Shown: positions 34,549 through 42,522 of the stretch, piece after piece | Layout of the letters: each line of letters opens with the position of its first letter | How positions within the stretch are numbered: position 1 is the stretch's first letter | Source: Neobacillus piezotolerans | GTDB taxonomy: Bacteria; Bacillota; Bacilli; Bacillales; Cytobacillaceae | Direction: 5' to 3' | NCBI RefSeq assembly: GCF_003362805.1 | Contig: NZ_QNQT01000001.1 | Span: forward strand, 62,001 to 126,000 | Length of the DNA stretch: 64,000 bases | Position numbers and translations under genes: made by a program | Notes under the pieces: model-generated | The model's database searches: none | The model's input: only the letters and a program-made list of their open reading frames with translations | What the model was told of the DNA's origin: nothing

Positions 34549-34886
34549 ATGAGTATGGCTGATTTTAAAGAAAAGGGTAATATCCAAGAGACACCTTTCG
34601 GATATACCTTGTCAGTTTTTGGAGGTAAATGGAAAATGCTAATTCTGTATCTCCTTTCGGAGAATCAACCCGTTCGCTTTAATGAGATGAAAAGAAGATT
34701 AGGAACGATCACCTATAAAACATTGAGTTCACAACTTAAAGATTTGGAAGCAGATGGGATGGTTAGACGAAAAGAATATCCTCAAATACCTCCTAAAGTG
34801 GAATACAGCCTTACAAATAAAGGAGAAACCTATTACCTGTTTTAGAACAGTTATGTGAATGGGGAGAAAAAAACCGTAATAATTAA
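34549..34886 (+). pseudogene. HxlR family regulator, frameshifted near the 3' end
   Basis: The frame from ATG 34549 encodes an HxlR winged helix-turn-helix: FGGKWKMLILYLLSENQPVR, then ITYKTLSSQLKDLEADGMVR and PPKVEYSLTNKGE. It stops at 34845 after an odd YYLF. A shift in the ACCTATTACC stretch (one missing base) restores the usual HxlR ending LLPVLEQLCEWGEKN up to 34886. The truncated product lacks the last helix used for dimerisation, so activity is doubtful; a sequencing error is the alternative. Confidence 0.7.
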
Positions 34887-34954
34887 CTTCTTTTGTATAG
34901 ATAATGAGAACCCATTTGGAAACAGAGTGAGATTAATTCAGTATTTTATATTAG

Positions 34955-34999
34955 AGAACAGAAAACAGTTACCTAATTGGTAACTGTTTTCTGTTCTAA
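34955..34999. terminator. Strong hairpin downstream of the HxlR remnant
   Basis: A perfect 19-base inverted repeat (AGAACAGAAAACAGTTACC and its complement ending 34997) around TAATT. Long and A/T-edged, it probably acts as terminator. Confidence 0.7.
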
Positions 35000-35042
35000 T
35001 AGTCGTGCCAGTAATCCTGTAGTAAAAAGTAAAGAAGTTTCT

Positions 35043-35080
35043 ACTTATGTTACAACAGGGCAGAATCCCTATAATAAATG
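35043..35080 (+). repeat. Possible right-half fragment of the cassette-region repeat
   Basis: ACTTATGTTACAACAGGGCAGAATC with ATAATAAATG recalls arm-loop-arm of the element with several changes. No left hairpin. The rest of 34887-35273 shows nothing coding. Confidence 0.3.
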
Positions 35081-35273
35081 AGTTAGCGTCAGGAAAATTC
35101 GGATTTCAACGTAAGTAGATTCCAAGGACGCTACCCCCGTTTTTAACTACATTAAGGAAGCTTTAATGGTCTTAAAGAATCAGTCGAGGCCATCTACTTC
35201 GAATTAAAATGGCCAAATCTTAGTACAACAATAAAATACCTTACATATAAGGTGTTATAAGCTGGTTTCCTCA

Positions 35274-35630
35274 TTAAGAAGCCTCTTCTGGTTGTGCGAT
35301 TTCAAATTCACCTTCTGCATACTCTTGCTCCGCATAATGGCTTCCCCATTGACACAGCTCCTGCAAGATAGGTTTAAGAGATTCTCCAAGTTCAGTGGAT
35401 GAATATTCAACCTTCGGTGGTACTTGATTATACATCTTTCTGCTCACAAGTCCACTGTCTTCAAGCTCTCTAAGTGTTTGAATCAGCATTTTCTGAGTTA
35501 TATTTGGGACAATGCGCTTTAATTCACTCGTTCTCTTTGGTCCATTCATTAAAAAGTATAATACAAGACCTTTCCATTTTCCGCCAATAACTTCCTTTGT
35601 CACTTCAAACCCACAGCTAAATTTTTTCAT
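35274..35630 (-). CDS. HxlR family transcriptional regulator
   Basis: A 118-residue redox- or aldehyde-sensing type regulator. FSCGFEVTKEVIGGKWKGLV has the conserved N-terminal Cys used for sensing in YodB/CatR-like members, and the helix-turn-helix reads PNITQKMLIQTLRELEDSGL. GGGGAGC lies before ATG 35630. It is divergent from a monooxygenase gene and a hydrolase gene; ACTATATC motifs and a duplicated block in the gap could be its operators. Confidence 0.85.
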   Translation of the reverse strand: MKKFSCGFEVTKEVIGGKWKGLVLYFLMNGPKRTSELKRIVPNITQKMLIQTLRELEDSGLVSRKMYNQVPPKVEYSSTELGESLKPILQELCQWGSHYAEQEYAEGEFEIAQPEEAS

Positions 35631-35715
35631 GTCTAAAGCTCCCCATTCCACATTTATTACTTTTTAGTTACTATATCACAAAAAAGTGGGTACTTCCGTT
35701 AATGTGCTTACTGAA

Positions 35716-35815
35716 GGATACTATATCTTGTAAGTTGTTCTTCAAGTAATTAAAGATATTAGATATAAAAAAAAATTAATTAGGATACTATATCTTGTAA
35801 GTTGTTCTTCAAGTA
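35716..35815. repeat. Two 33-base direct repeats in the HxlR/monooxygenase gap
   Basis: The block GGATACTATATCTTGTAAGT continuing into TGTTCTTCAAGTA occurs identically at 35716-35748 and 35783-35815, a period of 67 bases. A partial ACTATATCAC lies at 35671. Either a recent tandem duplication or paired operator-promoter units for the HxlR regulator. Confidence 0.75.
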
Positions 35816-35873
35816 CTTGGGGAATGGTGTAACGGAATCGCCGCAAAATATAAAATTTATAGGAGGAGTCAAT

Positions 35874-36206
35874 ATGACCAATCAACAAGTTCAACTCAAT
35901 ATTCGTTTTAAGGCTAAACCAGGGAAGAAAGAAGAATTCCGCAAGGAGCTATATTCCCTTATTGAGGAGATGTCATCAGAGAAGGCATTCATTAGCGCCA
36001 TTGTATCGGACGATCTGGATCAGCCGGATGACTTGATTATTTATGAAACATGGCAAGGCACGAGAGATAGCTGGCTTGCGGAAGAATTTATTAAACCATA
36101 CCGCAAGGATTACGAAGTAAGACTGGATGATTTAATTGTGGAAAGAAGCGTTAGCTGGTTGCAACCCAACCGTGAATGGGGAAGTCATATAACGAATGCA
36201 TATTAA
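35874..36206 (+). CDS. Antibiotic biosynthesis monooxygenase (ABM) domain protein
   Basis: A 110-residue ferredoxin-like-fold protein of the ABM/YgiN (quinol monooxygenase-like) group. VQLNIRFKAKPGKKEEFRKE, FISAIVSDDLDQPDDLIIYE and TWQGTRDSWLAEEF are the typical blocks. Starts at ATG 35874 after AGGAGGAGTC. Divergent from the HxlR gene and upstream of an alpha/beta hydrolase; the three may form a quinone or electrophile detoxification locus under HxlR control. Confidence 0.8.
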   Translation: MTNQQVQLNIRFKAKPGKKEEFRKELYSLIEEMSSEKAFISAIVSDDLDQPDDLIIYETWQGTRDSWLAEEFIKPYRKDYEVRLDDLIVERSVSWLQPNREWGSHITNAY

Positions 36207-36409
36207 TTTTTATAAATGAGAAATAGCATCTACAGCTGTACAAATGGGCGAAGTCACAATAGCTGTCTTCGACGATACATGTGGCAACCTTATTCAGATA
36301 ATGCAGGAGTAAACTTTATTTATGGTAGAAAAAGTTATGCAATAAAGTGTTTTTATAAACAATTTAACAACAACTTTATGTTGAGACCTACTAGAAGGAG
36401 GAAAGCATC

Positions 36410-37234
36410 ATGGCATTTTTCGAAACAAGTGACGGCGTCAAATTGTATTATCAGCAAAAAGGAGAAGGACAACCGATTGTGCTCGTCCATGGCTGGTCAT
36501 CGGATCATACAGCATTCGATCAACCATTTGAAGAATTGAGCAAAAAGTTCAATGTAGTGTCTTTTGATTTGAGAGGACATGGCGCTTCTGATCGCCCGGA
36601 GCATGGTTTGACATTGAAGAGATTCGCTTCCGATTTGGAAGAACTAATGGAGCATCTTAACTTGATGAATGTCACATTAGTTGGACACTCGATGGGGGTT
36701 TCTACGACATTCGAGTATGTAAAAAACTTCGGTGTATCCAGATTGAAGGCCGTATCGTTGTTCGACATGACACCAAAATTAGTCAATGAAGAGGATTGGA
36801 ATTTAGGTCTTTATCACGGTAAATATACGCGGGAAGACTCATTGAATGATTTGACAGTGATCAATGATAGCTTGATGGAATTCGCAAAGCCTTTCTTTAA
36901 AGTGATCGTCCCATACTTGACTGGTGAAATGATGGAAGAGCAGCTCAATTTAGTAGTCAACGGCAATACCCCTCATGTATTAGCGGCAATGTGGCATGCG
37001 ATGGCAGTTGGCGATTATCGTGACGTGTTACCACAAATCACTGTACCAACACAAATTGTGTATGGAGAAAAGAGTACACTTTACTCAAAAGAAACAGCGG
37101 AATACATGAAGGAACAGATTCCGAATTCTGAAGTGATTCCGTTTGAAAACTGCACGCACTTATTAGTTGCGGAAGATGTAGTAAAAACAGCAAAAGTAAT
37201 TGAAGAACTTGCAAGTTCTATGGTGAATTCATAA
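36410..37234 (+). CDS. Alpha/beta hydrolase
   Basis: A 274-residue alpha/beta-hydrolase-fold enzyme of the haloperoxidase/esterase-like group. Oxyanion segment LVHGWSSDHTAFDQPF, nucleophile elbow VGHSMGVS with the catalytic Ser, and a C-terminal CTHLLVAEDV with the catalytic His are present; the acid lies in the QIVYGEKSTLY region. AGAAGGAGG precedes the ATG. The preceding 36207-36409 holds no gene. An IS inserts 9 bases after the stop codon, so any downstream partner is separated. Confidence 0.85.
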   Translation: MAFFETSDGVKLYYQQKGEGQPIVLVHGWSSDHTAFDQPFEELSKKFNVVSFDLRGHGASDRPEHGLTLKRFASDLEELMEHLNLMNVTLVGHSMGVSTTFEYVKNFGVSRLKAVSLFDMTPKLVNEEDWNLGLYHGKYTREDSLNDLTVINDSLMEFAKPFFKVIVPYLTGEMMEEQLNLVVNGNTPHVLAAMWHAMAVGDYRDVLPQITVPTQIVYGEKSTLYSKETAEYMKEQIPNSEVIPFENCTHLLVAEDVVKTAKVIEELASSMVNS

Positions 37235-37242
37235 ATAATGAA

Positions 37243-39061
37243 GGGGCTGTCTAAAAAGTCCCTAAAATGAAGAAGGTGGAGAAAAATAAATCGTTTTTCT
37301 CCACCTTCTTTTTTGATTTTTCGTTTTATAAGGTGGTTTCTGCACAATAGGCCCACCACTTTCAGCAAGTTATGGGCCATTGCCAGTATGCCAAATTCCG
37401 TTTGGACCTTTTCAAGTCCCCGAAGCAGGAATTGACGGAACGCCAAATTGCCCTTGAGAATTCCAAAAACTGTCTCCACTTCAATCTTTCTGCGGGAATA
37501 GACATGTTTAAGGGTTTCATCTTCAAGGGCTTTCTTTGCCGTCTCTTTTAATTCTTCATAAACTGGGTTCCAGTGAACCTGCCGGTTCCCCTTCGCCTTT
37601 GTGCACAAGGCCTTCAGTGGACAATCACTACAGTCTTCACATTCAGATTTTGAAGTCCTGTACAAAGCCGGAGGCATTCTTTTTCTTCATGTACTTCTTG
37701 AAGGGAACACGGCGGCCGTTCGGACAAATGAACAAGTCGTCCTCTTCTACATAATCCCAATTCTTTGCATTGTATGGATTGTGCCGATAGCCCTTTGTTT
37801 TTTCCTTCAAATATGTATTGTACGGAATGAGGAATTCGGCAATCGGTTCTGTCTCGCTGTCCCCAATCAAGTAGCGATAGTTTTCTTCGCTGCCGTAACC
37901 TGCATCGGCAACCACTCTCTTTGGCATAGGAAGGTTTGTTTGCCGGTAGGCTTCAAGATGCGGAATCAGGCAACGTGTATCAGTCGGACGTTGATGGACC
38001 GAATAGAACAGGATGAATTGATTTTCAGTGGCCATCTGAACATTATAACCGGGCTTGAGCTGACCATTCTTCATATGGTCATCCTTCATCCGCATGAAAG
38101 TTGCATCGGGATTGGTTTTGGAATAACTGTTACGGTCGCCGAGTAGTTCTTTTTGGTGTTGGTATTTCAGATAGCGGGGGATGAAGTTCTTCCGGACAAG
38201 TTTCAATGACTTTTTCAATCCTCCAAGTACACGCCGCTTTTCCTTCCTGACTTCCTTTTCGGTCTCCGTTTCCCAATCTACCTTTTTCCGTTCGACTTCC
38301 TCCTCCAGGACGGATTCGATCATTTGAAGCTTTTGCTCAACCGTTAATTCTTTCTTAGACTCCTCCGCGTGGAGGTCTTCATTCTCCTGATTCGCAACGG
38401 ACTGGATCTGTTGGTACATTTCCTCGATTTTCGCCAAAAGCTTCGTTTCATTTTTATTGATAGCTTTTTTCCAAACATACGTAAGTTTATTGGCATTGGC
38501 CTCAATTTTCGTACCGTCGAGGAAGTAGTTTTCCAGGGTGATGAACTTTTCCTCCATCAGTTTGAGAATCATCTCCTCAAAAAGGGAAGGCAAAAGTTCC
38601 GCCATCTGGTGGGTTCGAAAACGATTGATTGTCCGGTAGTCGGGTTTTTGCATCGCCGCGAGCCACATGGCGGGAATGTTCTCCTCCAGCAGCTTCGCAA
38701 TCTCCCGGCAGGAATAGACCTTCTGGGAATAGGCATACAAAAGCACCTTCACCATCATTTTCGGATGATAGGAGCTTCGTCCACCGCCTTTATAGTGTTG
38801 GTAGAAAATATTATCCTCAATGGACTCGACCATGCGGTCGATGACACGGGCAACATGATGTTCAGGGATCAATCCCTGAAGGTCGAAGATAGCCATGCCT
38901 TGTTGGTTGTTGTAAGGGATAAACACTGGTTCGAAGTGGTTGCGGTCTGTATTTGAGGAATCCACATCCGTCTTAGGTTGGAATGGTTTTTCCTCAATTG
39001 ATAATGGAAGAGAAGTCTGTTCGATGGTATAATTTTGGGTAGTGATCATTTGATTACTCAT
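37243..39061 (-). pseudogene. IS1182-family transposase, broken by frameshift
   Basis: Starts ATG 39061 after TAGGAGGACG. The first 470 residues include FDLQGLIPEHHVARVIDRMV, the KGGGRSSYHPKMMVKVLLYA block and the DGTKIEANANKLTYVWKK block with an Asp of the DDE triad, then VVADAGYGSEENYRYL with the second. The frame stops at about 37643. In the next frame (from 37677) the text resumes ECEDCSDCPLKALCTKAKG and the third-acid region KIEVETVFGILKGNLAFRQF. Two bases appear lost at the junction. The last codons run out of the element without a stop. Probably inactive unless frameshifting occurs. Confidence 0.8.
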
Positions 39062-39187
39062 AGAAAATCGTCCTCCTATTAAAGTGTTGTGTGGTAACTT
39101 CATTTTATAATAGAGGACGATTTTTTTGTATTTATAGAAAAAAGGCTGCCACCAAAGTCATTTTTTAATGACTTTTGGGACAGCCCC
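37243..39187. mobile_element. IS1182-type insertion sequence, transposase frameshifted
   Basis: The ends GGGGCTGTCTAAAAAGTCCC (left) and the complement of GGGGCTGTCCCAAAAGTCAT (right) form terminal inverted repeats bounding 1945 bases. The single gene inside reads right to left and encodes an IS1182/DDE-type transposase with one frame break. No clear target duplication is visible next to the ends. It sits between the alpha/beta hydrolase gene and a repeat fragment. Confidence 0.8.
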
Positions 39188-39230
39188 ATCCATTTTTAAG
39201 GTTAAAATTTATGACAATGTGAATAATGTC

Positions 39231-39266
39231 ACTTAAACTAACGGGTGCTTATCTTCAATAAGAAAT
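39231..39266 (+). repeat. Cassette-region repeat, left-end fragment
   Basis: CTTAAACTAACGGGTGCTTA is the left end of the element. It is followed by CTTCAATAAG instead of the hairpin. It lies just beyond the IS, so the rest may have been lost near the insertion. Confidence 0.55.
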
Positions 39267-39268
39267 TT

Positions 39269-39302
39269 AAAACAAGGACCTCAGAATGGGTCCTTGTTTT
39301 AT
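39269..39302 (+). terminator. Terminator-like hairpin
   Basis: AAAACAAGGACC pairs with GGGTCCTTGTTTT with a short loop; no gene is recognised immediately upstream apart from the repeat fragment. Confidence 0.6.
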
Positions 39303-39482
39303 GTTCATTTATCGCCAATTTTTATTTATCAAAATAAAGAAGTGTATGCATGTAACTACAAATTCACATTTGTATATAGAGGTGATGAGTGGAATAGGCA
39401 GTCAATACTGCTTAAAGAAAATGCTTTTCTGGTCAGGCTGTGTTTGTAAAAATGGCAACAAATATACTACATATGTGTGCTT

Positions 39483-39552
39483 CCCCCTCAATGTCAATTA
39501 GGTTGACAATTAGGGGGCTTTTCTTTACATTTAAATAGTCAACCTTGTTGAC
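39483..39552. promoter_or_regulatory. Pair of GTCAA-N5-TTGAC palindromes, the first inside a terminator-like hairpin
   Basis: GTCAATTAGGTTGAC (39493-39507) and GTCAACCTTGTTGAC (39538-39552) share the same half sites. The first is also the centre of a larger stem flanked by CCCCCT and AGGGGG with a T-rich tail. They look like regulator sites in front of the fragment at 39606. The regulator is not identified. Confidence 0.5.
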
Positions 39553-39605
39553 GAAATACCCATTTTTTTTTTACAAAGTCGGAATAGTGAAGGGGAATAA
39601 GTTGA

Positions 39606-39716
39606 ATGGCAGGAGTTCAAGAGCAGGCATATGATGCCAGTCAGATTCAGGTATTACCGCTACAGAAACCATTCGTAAATTTCTTTGCGATCAATTTAAG
39701 GGGGAATGTATATTGA
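39606..39716 (+). pseudogene. Short frame beginning like the N-terminus of ParE/GyrB
   Basis: ATG 39606 with AAGGGG upstream reads MAGVQEQAYDASQIQVL, close to the conserved start of topoisomerase subunit B proteins (…YDxxxIQVLEGLEAVRKRP). The match ends at QIQVL, and the frame then runs on for about 20 unrelated codons to a TGA that overlaps the start of the next gene. It seems to be a cut 5' end of a housekeeping gene. With only about 15 residues to judge, the assignment is tentative. Confidence 0.4.
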
Positions 39717-39994
39717 AATCATACAGCATATTGTCACTCGTATTTATTATAGTAGGATTACTCTCCTCTATATTAAACTGGCTTATAGAGGGTTATTCTG
39801 AACCCATTGTATTAATAGGAGTTATTTTAATATTTTTGGGAGCTGTATTTGGTTTTATTGCTATCTTTAAAAAGGAAAAAGGATATACAAAATTTATTTC
39901 AATTGTTTCCTTCTTTATTATTTTATTTTTAATAACGTGGTTTGAGCCACTTCAAGTTCTCCGTATATTAACTTGGCTAAAAAATATTGTTTAA
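39713..39994 (+). CDS. Hypothetical small membrane protein
   Basis: A 93-residue protein with three hydrophobic segments (SILSLVFIIVGLLSSILNWL; PIVLIGVILIFLGAVFGFIA; FISIVSFFIILFLITWF). The start is TTG after AAGGGGGAA and overlaps the stop of the preceding short frame, so translation may be coupled. Single gene directly followed by repeat copy 10. Function unknown. Confidence 0.6.
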   Translation: MKSYSILSLVFIIVGLLSSILNWLIEGYSEPIVLIGVILIFLGAVFGFIAIFKKEKGYTKFISIVSFFIILFLITWFEPLQVLRILTWLKNIV

Positions 39995-40080
39995 CTATTG
40001 GGGCGTTGATCCAAGAAGGATTGATCGCCTTTTTTGTTGAATTCTTTATTAAACAAATGGAGCAGGATTGTTTAAGAAAC
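39993..40080 (+). repeat. Cassette-region repeat, copy 10
   Basis: Left hairpin GGCGTTGATCC/GGATTGATCGCC plus TTTTTT, the best-paired left half. Right arms CTTTATTAAAC and GTTTAAGAAAC with two mismatches; loop AAATGGAGCAGGATT. It follows the membrane protein gene with no gap. Confidence 0.88.
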
Positions 40081-40104
40081 AATATTCAATGGAGGGGAAA
40101 ACCT

Positions 40105-41109
40105 ATGTTAGCAAACCAACATTTATCTACGGAAACAATAGCTAAAGTTTTACAAGAACATTATGGATTTTCGATTAAAAACATAGCGTTACTGCCAATA
40201 GGACATGATCCAAATGCAAGTGTCTACCAGGTGACTGATATAGAAAATAAAAAATATTTTCTTAAACTTAATAAAGGGGGAATTTGGGAAGTTGGTGTTA
40301 AAGTTCCTTATTATCTTCATTCTTATGGGATTGAAGGGGTTATATCTCCAATGAACAGTAAAACCCGTCAACTTTGGATAAAAGAGGAAGAATATACATG
40401 GACCATTTATCCTTTTATAGAGAGTCAAAATGGATACGAAACGGTAATATCTGAATCCCAATGGGTTTGTTTTGGGCAAACATTAAAGGAAATCCATTCA
40501 TTAGAATTACCTGACGAACTTACTCAGCTTCTTCCCAATGAGGACTTTTCATCTAAGTGGTGCGGTACCGTGAGAAAATTTGACCAACTAATAAATACAA
40601 ATAATTTCGATGACCCTATATCAGCTAGCCTGGCGGAATTTTGGAAGAAAAATCGCCTGGAGATAATAGGATTGGTAGAGAACACGGAACGGATTAGTGA
40701 ACAATTAAAACAACATAAATTCAATTATGTGCTTTGTCATGCAGATTTACATCCAGGGAACATTGTGATAGATAAAAATAAAAAAATGTTAATTGTTGAC
40801 TGGGATAGTCCTATATTAGCTCCAAAGGAAAGGGATTTGATGTTTATCGGTGGGGGGCATCGTTTTAAAAATGAAAATATAGACGCCTTTTATAAAGGGT
40901 ACGGTGCAACCCAGATTGATCAATTAGTTCTAACATATTATCGAAATGAACGTATAGTGGCAGATATCGCCGCCGATTCCACGGAGATTTTAGAAGAAAA
41001 GGGGAGTCAAGAAGATCGTGAAGTAAGGCTATATTTACTTTCGAGGCAATTTGAACCCAACCGAGAAGTGTCGGTAGCTCTAAATGATTTTAGAAAAACC
41101 AATCAATAA
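40105..41109 (+). CDS. APH(9)-like aminoglycoside phosphotransferase-fold kinase
   Basis: A 334-residue kinase. ALLPIGHDPNASVYQVTDIE opens the N-lobe, KYFLKLNKG carries the ATP-site Lys, CHADLHPGNIVIDKNKKMLI holds the catalytic Asp and Asn, and VDWDSPILAPKERDLMFIGG the metal-binding Asp. The DSPxLAPKERDL pattern is close to spectinomycin 9-phosphotransferase and related proteins. GGAGGGG lies before ATG 40105. It is the last gene of the cassette-like region and the most plausible resistance determinant there; the actual substrate needs testing. Confidence 0.8.
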   Translation: MLANQHLSTETIAKVLQEHYGFSIKNIALLPIGHDPNASVYQVTDIENKKYFLKLNKGGIWEVGVKVPYYLHSYGIEGVISPMNSKTRQLWIKEEEYTWTIYPFIESQNGYETVISESQWVCFGQTLKEIHSLELPDELTQLLPNEDFSSKWCGTVRKFDQLINTNNFDDPISASLAEFWKKNRLEIIGLVENTERISEQLKQHKFNYVLCHADLHPGNIVIDKNKKMLIVDWDSPILAPKERDLMFIGGGHRFKNENIDAFYKGYGATQIDQLVLTYYRNERIVADIAADSTEILEEKGSQEDREVRLYLLSRQFEPNREVSVALNDFRKTNQ

Positions 41110-41144
41110 ATCAAAAAGATGAAGCCTGAATAGTATGTAATCGT

Positions 41145-41166
41145 ATTCAACATACGGGTGCTCATG
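41145..41166 (+). repeat. Cassette-region repeat, left-end fragment
   Basis: TATTCAACATACGGGTGCTC matches only the left end of the element after the kinase gene; it seems to be the right border of the region. Confidence 0.45.
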
Positions 41167-41189
41167 TTAAAGAAAATAATGCGAAATAA

Positions 41190-41214
41190 AATGGTTGGAG
41201 CAATCCAACCATTC
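41190..41214 (+). terminator. Terminator after the APH(9)-like gene
   Basis: AATGGTTGGA and TCCAACCATT pair closely around a 3-base loop, followed by a T-rich tract. The remaining 41215-41418 is AT-rich with TATAAT at 41381, a probable promoter for the next operon. Confidence 0.65.
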
Positions 41215-41418
41215 TTCTATTCGATAATACTTACCGAATTGCCTGCTAATTCTAGCGCTGATTACTATTTGAATAGTACTGTTAATTTGATTTTTGCACC
41301 TCAAAACCGAATCCGTTAGAATATTTTTTTAAAAAATTATATAAAAAATTCTACATACTGATTTTTTACAGAAAAAAATATATAATTAAATGGACATTAA
41401 AAAATGAGGTAGGTAGAC

Positions 41419-42063
41419 ATGGAAGATAGTAAGAAGGTCTTAGAGAATTTTATTCCAATAGCAAAAGCTACTGCAAAAATGTTTGGGCCGAACTGCGAGG
41501 TCGTTATACATGATTTGGCCAACCCTCGAAGCTCGGTCATGTTTACAGTCAATAACCATGTTACAGGAAGGGAAATCGGTCAATCGTTCGATCACCTCGT
41601 GACGACTGTATTGCGGTCAGAAGATTTTAAGGAAGATTATCTAGCAGGCTATACATTTGTAACAGAAGACAGGCGGACAATCCGTTCTTCGACTTCATTA
41701 ATACGTGATTCCAGGCAAAATGTGATTGGCGCTTTCTGCATAAATTTCGATGTTGGAGCAATGAATCAAATGCAGCAATTTATAAGTACCTTCCTTCCGA
41801 TAAAACCTGAAGAGCCTGTAACAAAATCAGATGATGAGATTGAAAATGTTGAAGGAATCGTGGACCAATTGATTCAGCAAATTATTGAGAACAGTGTGCA
41901 TCCAGGCATGAAACGCCAAGATAAAATTGAATTAATCAAATTTATGGACGAGAAAGGCATTTTTTTAATGAAAGGATCTGTTGACAAGGTCGCATCTTTA
42001 TTAGGTATTTCCAAAGTAACCGTTTACAGTTATTTGGATGAAATCAAGAATAAATCAAGGTAG
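41419..42063 (+). CDS. YheO/DauR-like transcriptional regulator
   Basis: A 214-residue regulator with an N-terminal PAS-like YheO domain (AKMFGPNCEVVIHDLANPRS; STSLIRDSRQNVIGAFCINF) and a C-terminal helix-turn-helix (IFLMKGSVDKVASLLGISKV, then TVYSYLDEI). This architecture is shared with DauR, the regulator of D-arginine utilisation. The start ATG has GAGGTAGG upstream. It heads a tightly spaced operon for D-amino acid metabolism, which it probably controls in response to the substrate. Confidence 0.85.
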   Translation: MEDSKKVLENFIPIAKATAKMFGPNCEVVIHDLANPRSSVMFTVNNHVTGREIGQSFDHLVTTVLRSEDFKEDYLAGYTFVTEDRRTIRSSTSLIRDSRQNVIGAFCINFDVGAMNQMQQFISTFLPIKPEEPVTKSDDEIENVEGIVDQLIQQIIENSVHPGMKRQDKIELIKFMDEKGIFLMKGSVDKVASLLGISKVTVYSYLDEIKNKSR

Positions 42064-42074
42064 GGAGAAGCCAA

Positions 42075-42449
42075 ATGAAAAGCATATTTGAAGTCGGAAA
42101 TTTAAAATCAAATGGACACTATGCACTGGCAACTGTTCATCAGAACACTGTCTATGTATCTGGACAATTTTCCATTAATCCAGAGACCCGTGAAAAGAAA
42201 TTTGGCACCATCGAAGAAGAAACTTTGCAAGCACTTAAAAATGTCGAAATGATTGTAGAAAATGCTGGAAGCAGAAAAGAGCAGATTTTGCGAATGACAT
42301 TATATATTCCAGATGTGAAGTTATGGGATAAAGTAGATGCTGTTTACAAGGAATTTTTCGGGGAACATAAACCAGCTCGTACGGTTGTGCCAACGAATGA
42401 ATTGCATTTTGGATTCAAAATTGAAATTGAAGCCATCGCGTTTATTTAG
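42075..42449 (+). CDS. RidA family deaminase
   Basis: A 124-residue RidA-type enamine/imine deaminase that hydrolyses reactive 2-aminoacrylate-type intermediates. NTVYVSGQFSINPETREKKF and IVENAGSRKEQILRMTLYIP are conserved, and the key Arg in the ARTVVPTNELHFGFKIEIEA segment is kept. AGGGAGAAG precedes ATG; 12 bases follow the regulator. In this operon it would clear the imine released by the neighbouring PLP dehydratase. Confidence 0.88.
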   Translation: MKSIFEVGNLKSNGHYALATVHQNTVYVSGQFSINPETREKKFGTIEEETLQALKNVEMIVENAGSRKEQILRMTLYIPDVKLWDKVDAVYKEFFGEHKPARTVVPTNELHFGFKIEIEAIAFI

Positions 42450-42522
42450 TTATATTTTTTTGCTCGCTTTATATAAAAAAGTCTATTTTTTATAAAAAAG
42501 TATCTGAAGGGGTTGGCAAAGG

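Noticed and set aside
37081..37242. Extension of the transposase frame beyond the IS left end
   Set aside because: The codons past 37243 are the complement of the hydrolase gene, not transposase sequence.
39973..40104. N-terminal extension of the APH(9)-like kinase
   Set aside because: The extension is translated repeat element; ATG 40105 has its own GGAGGGG.
25871..41166. Reading the repeats as a CRISPR array
   Set aside because: Repeats are 80-95 bases, separated by hundreds to thousands of bases containing genes, and no cas genes are present.
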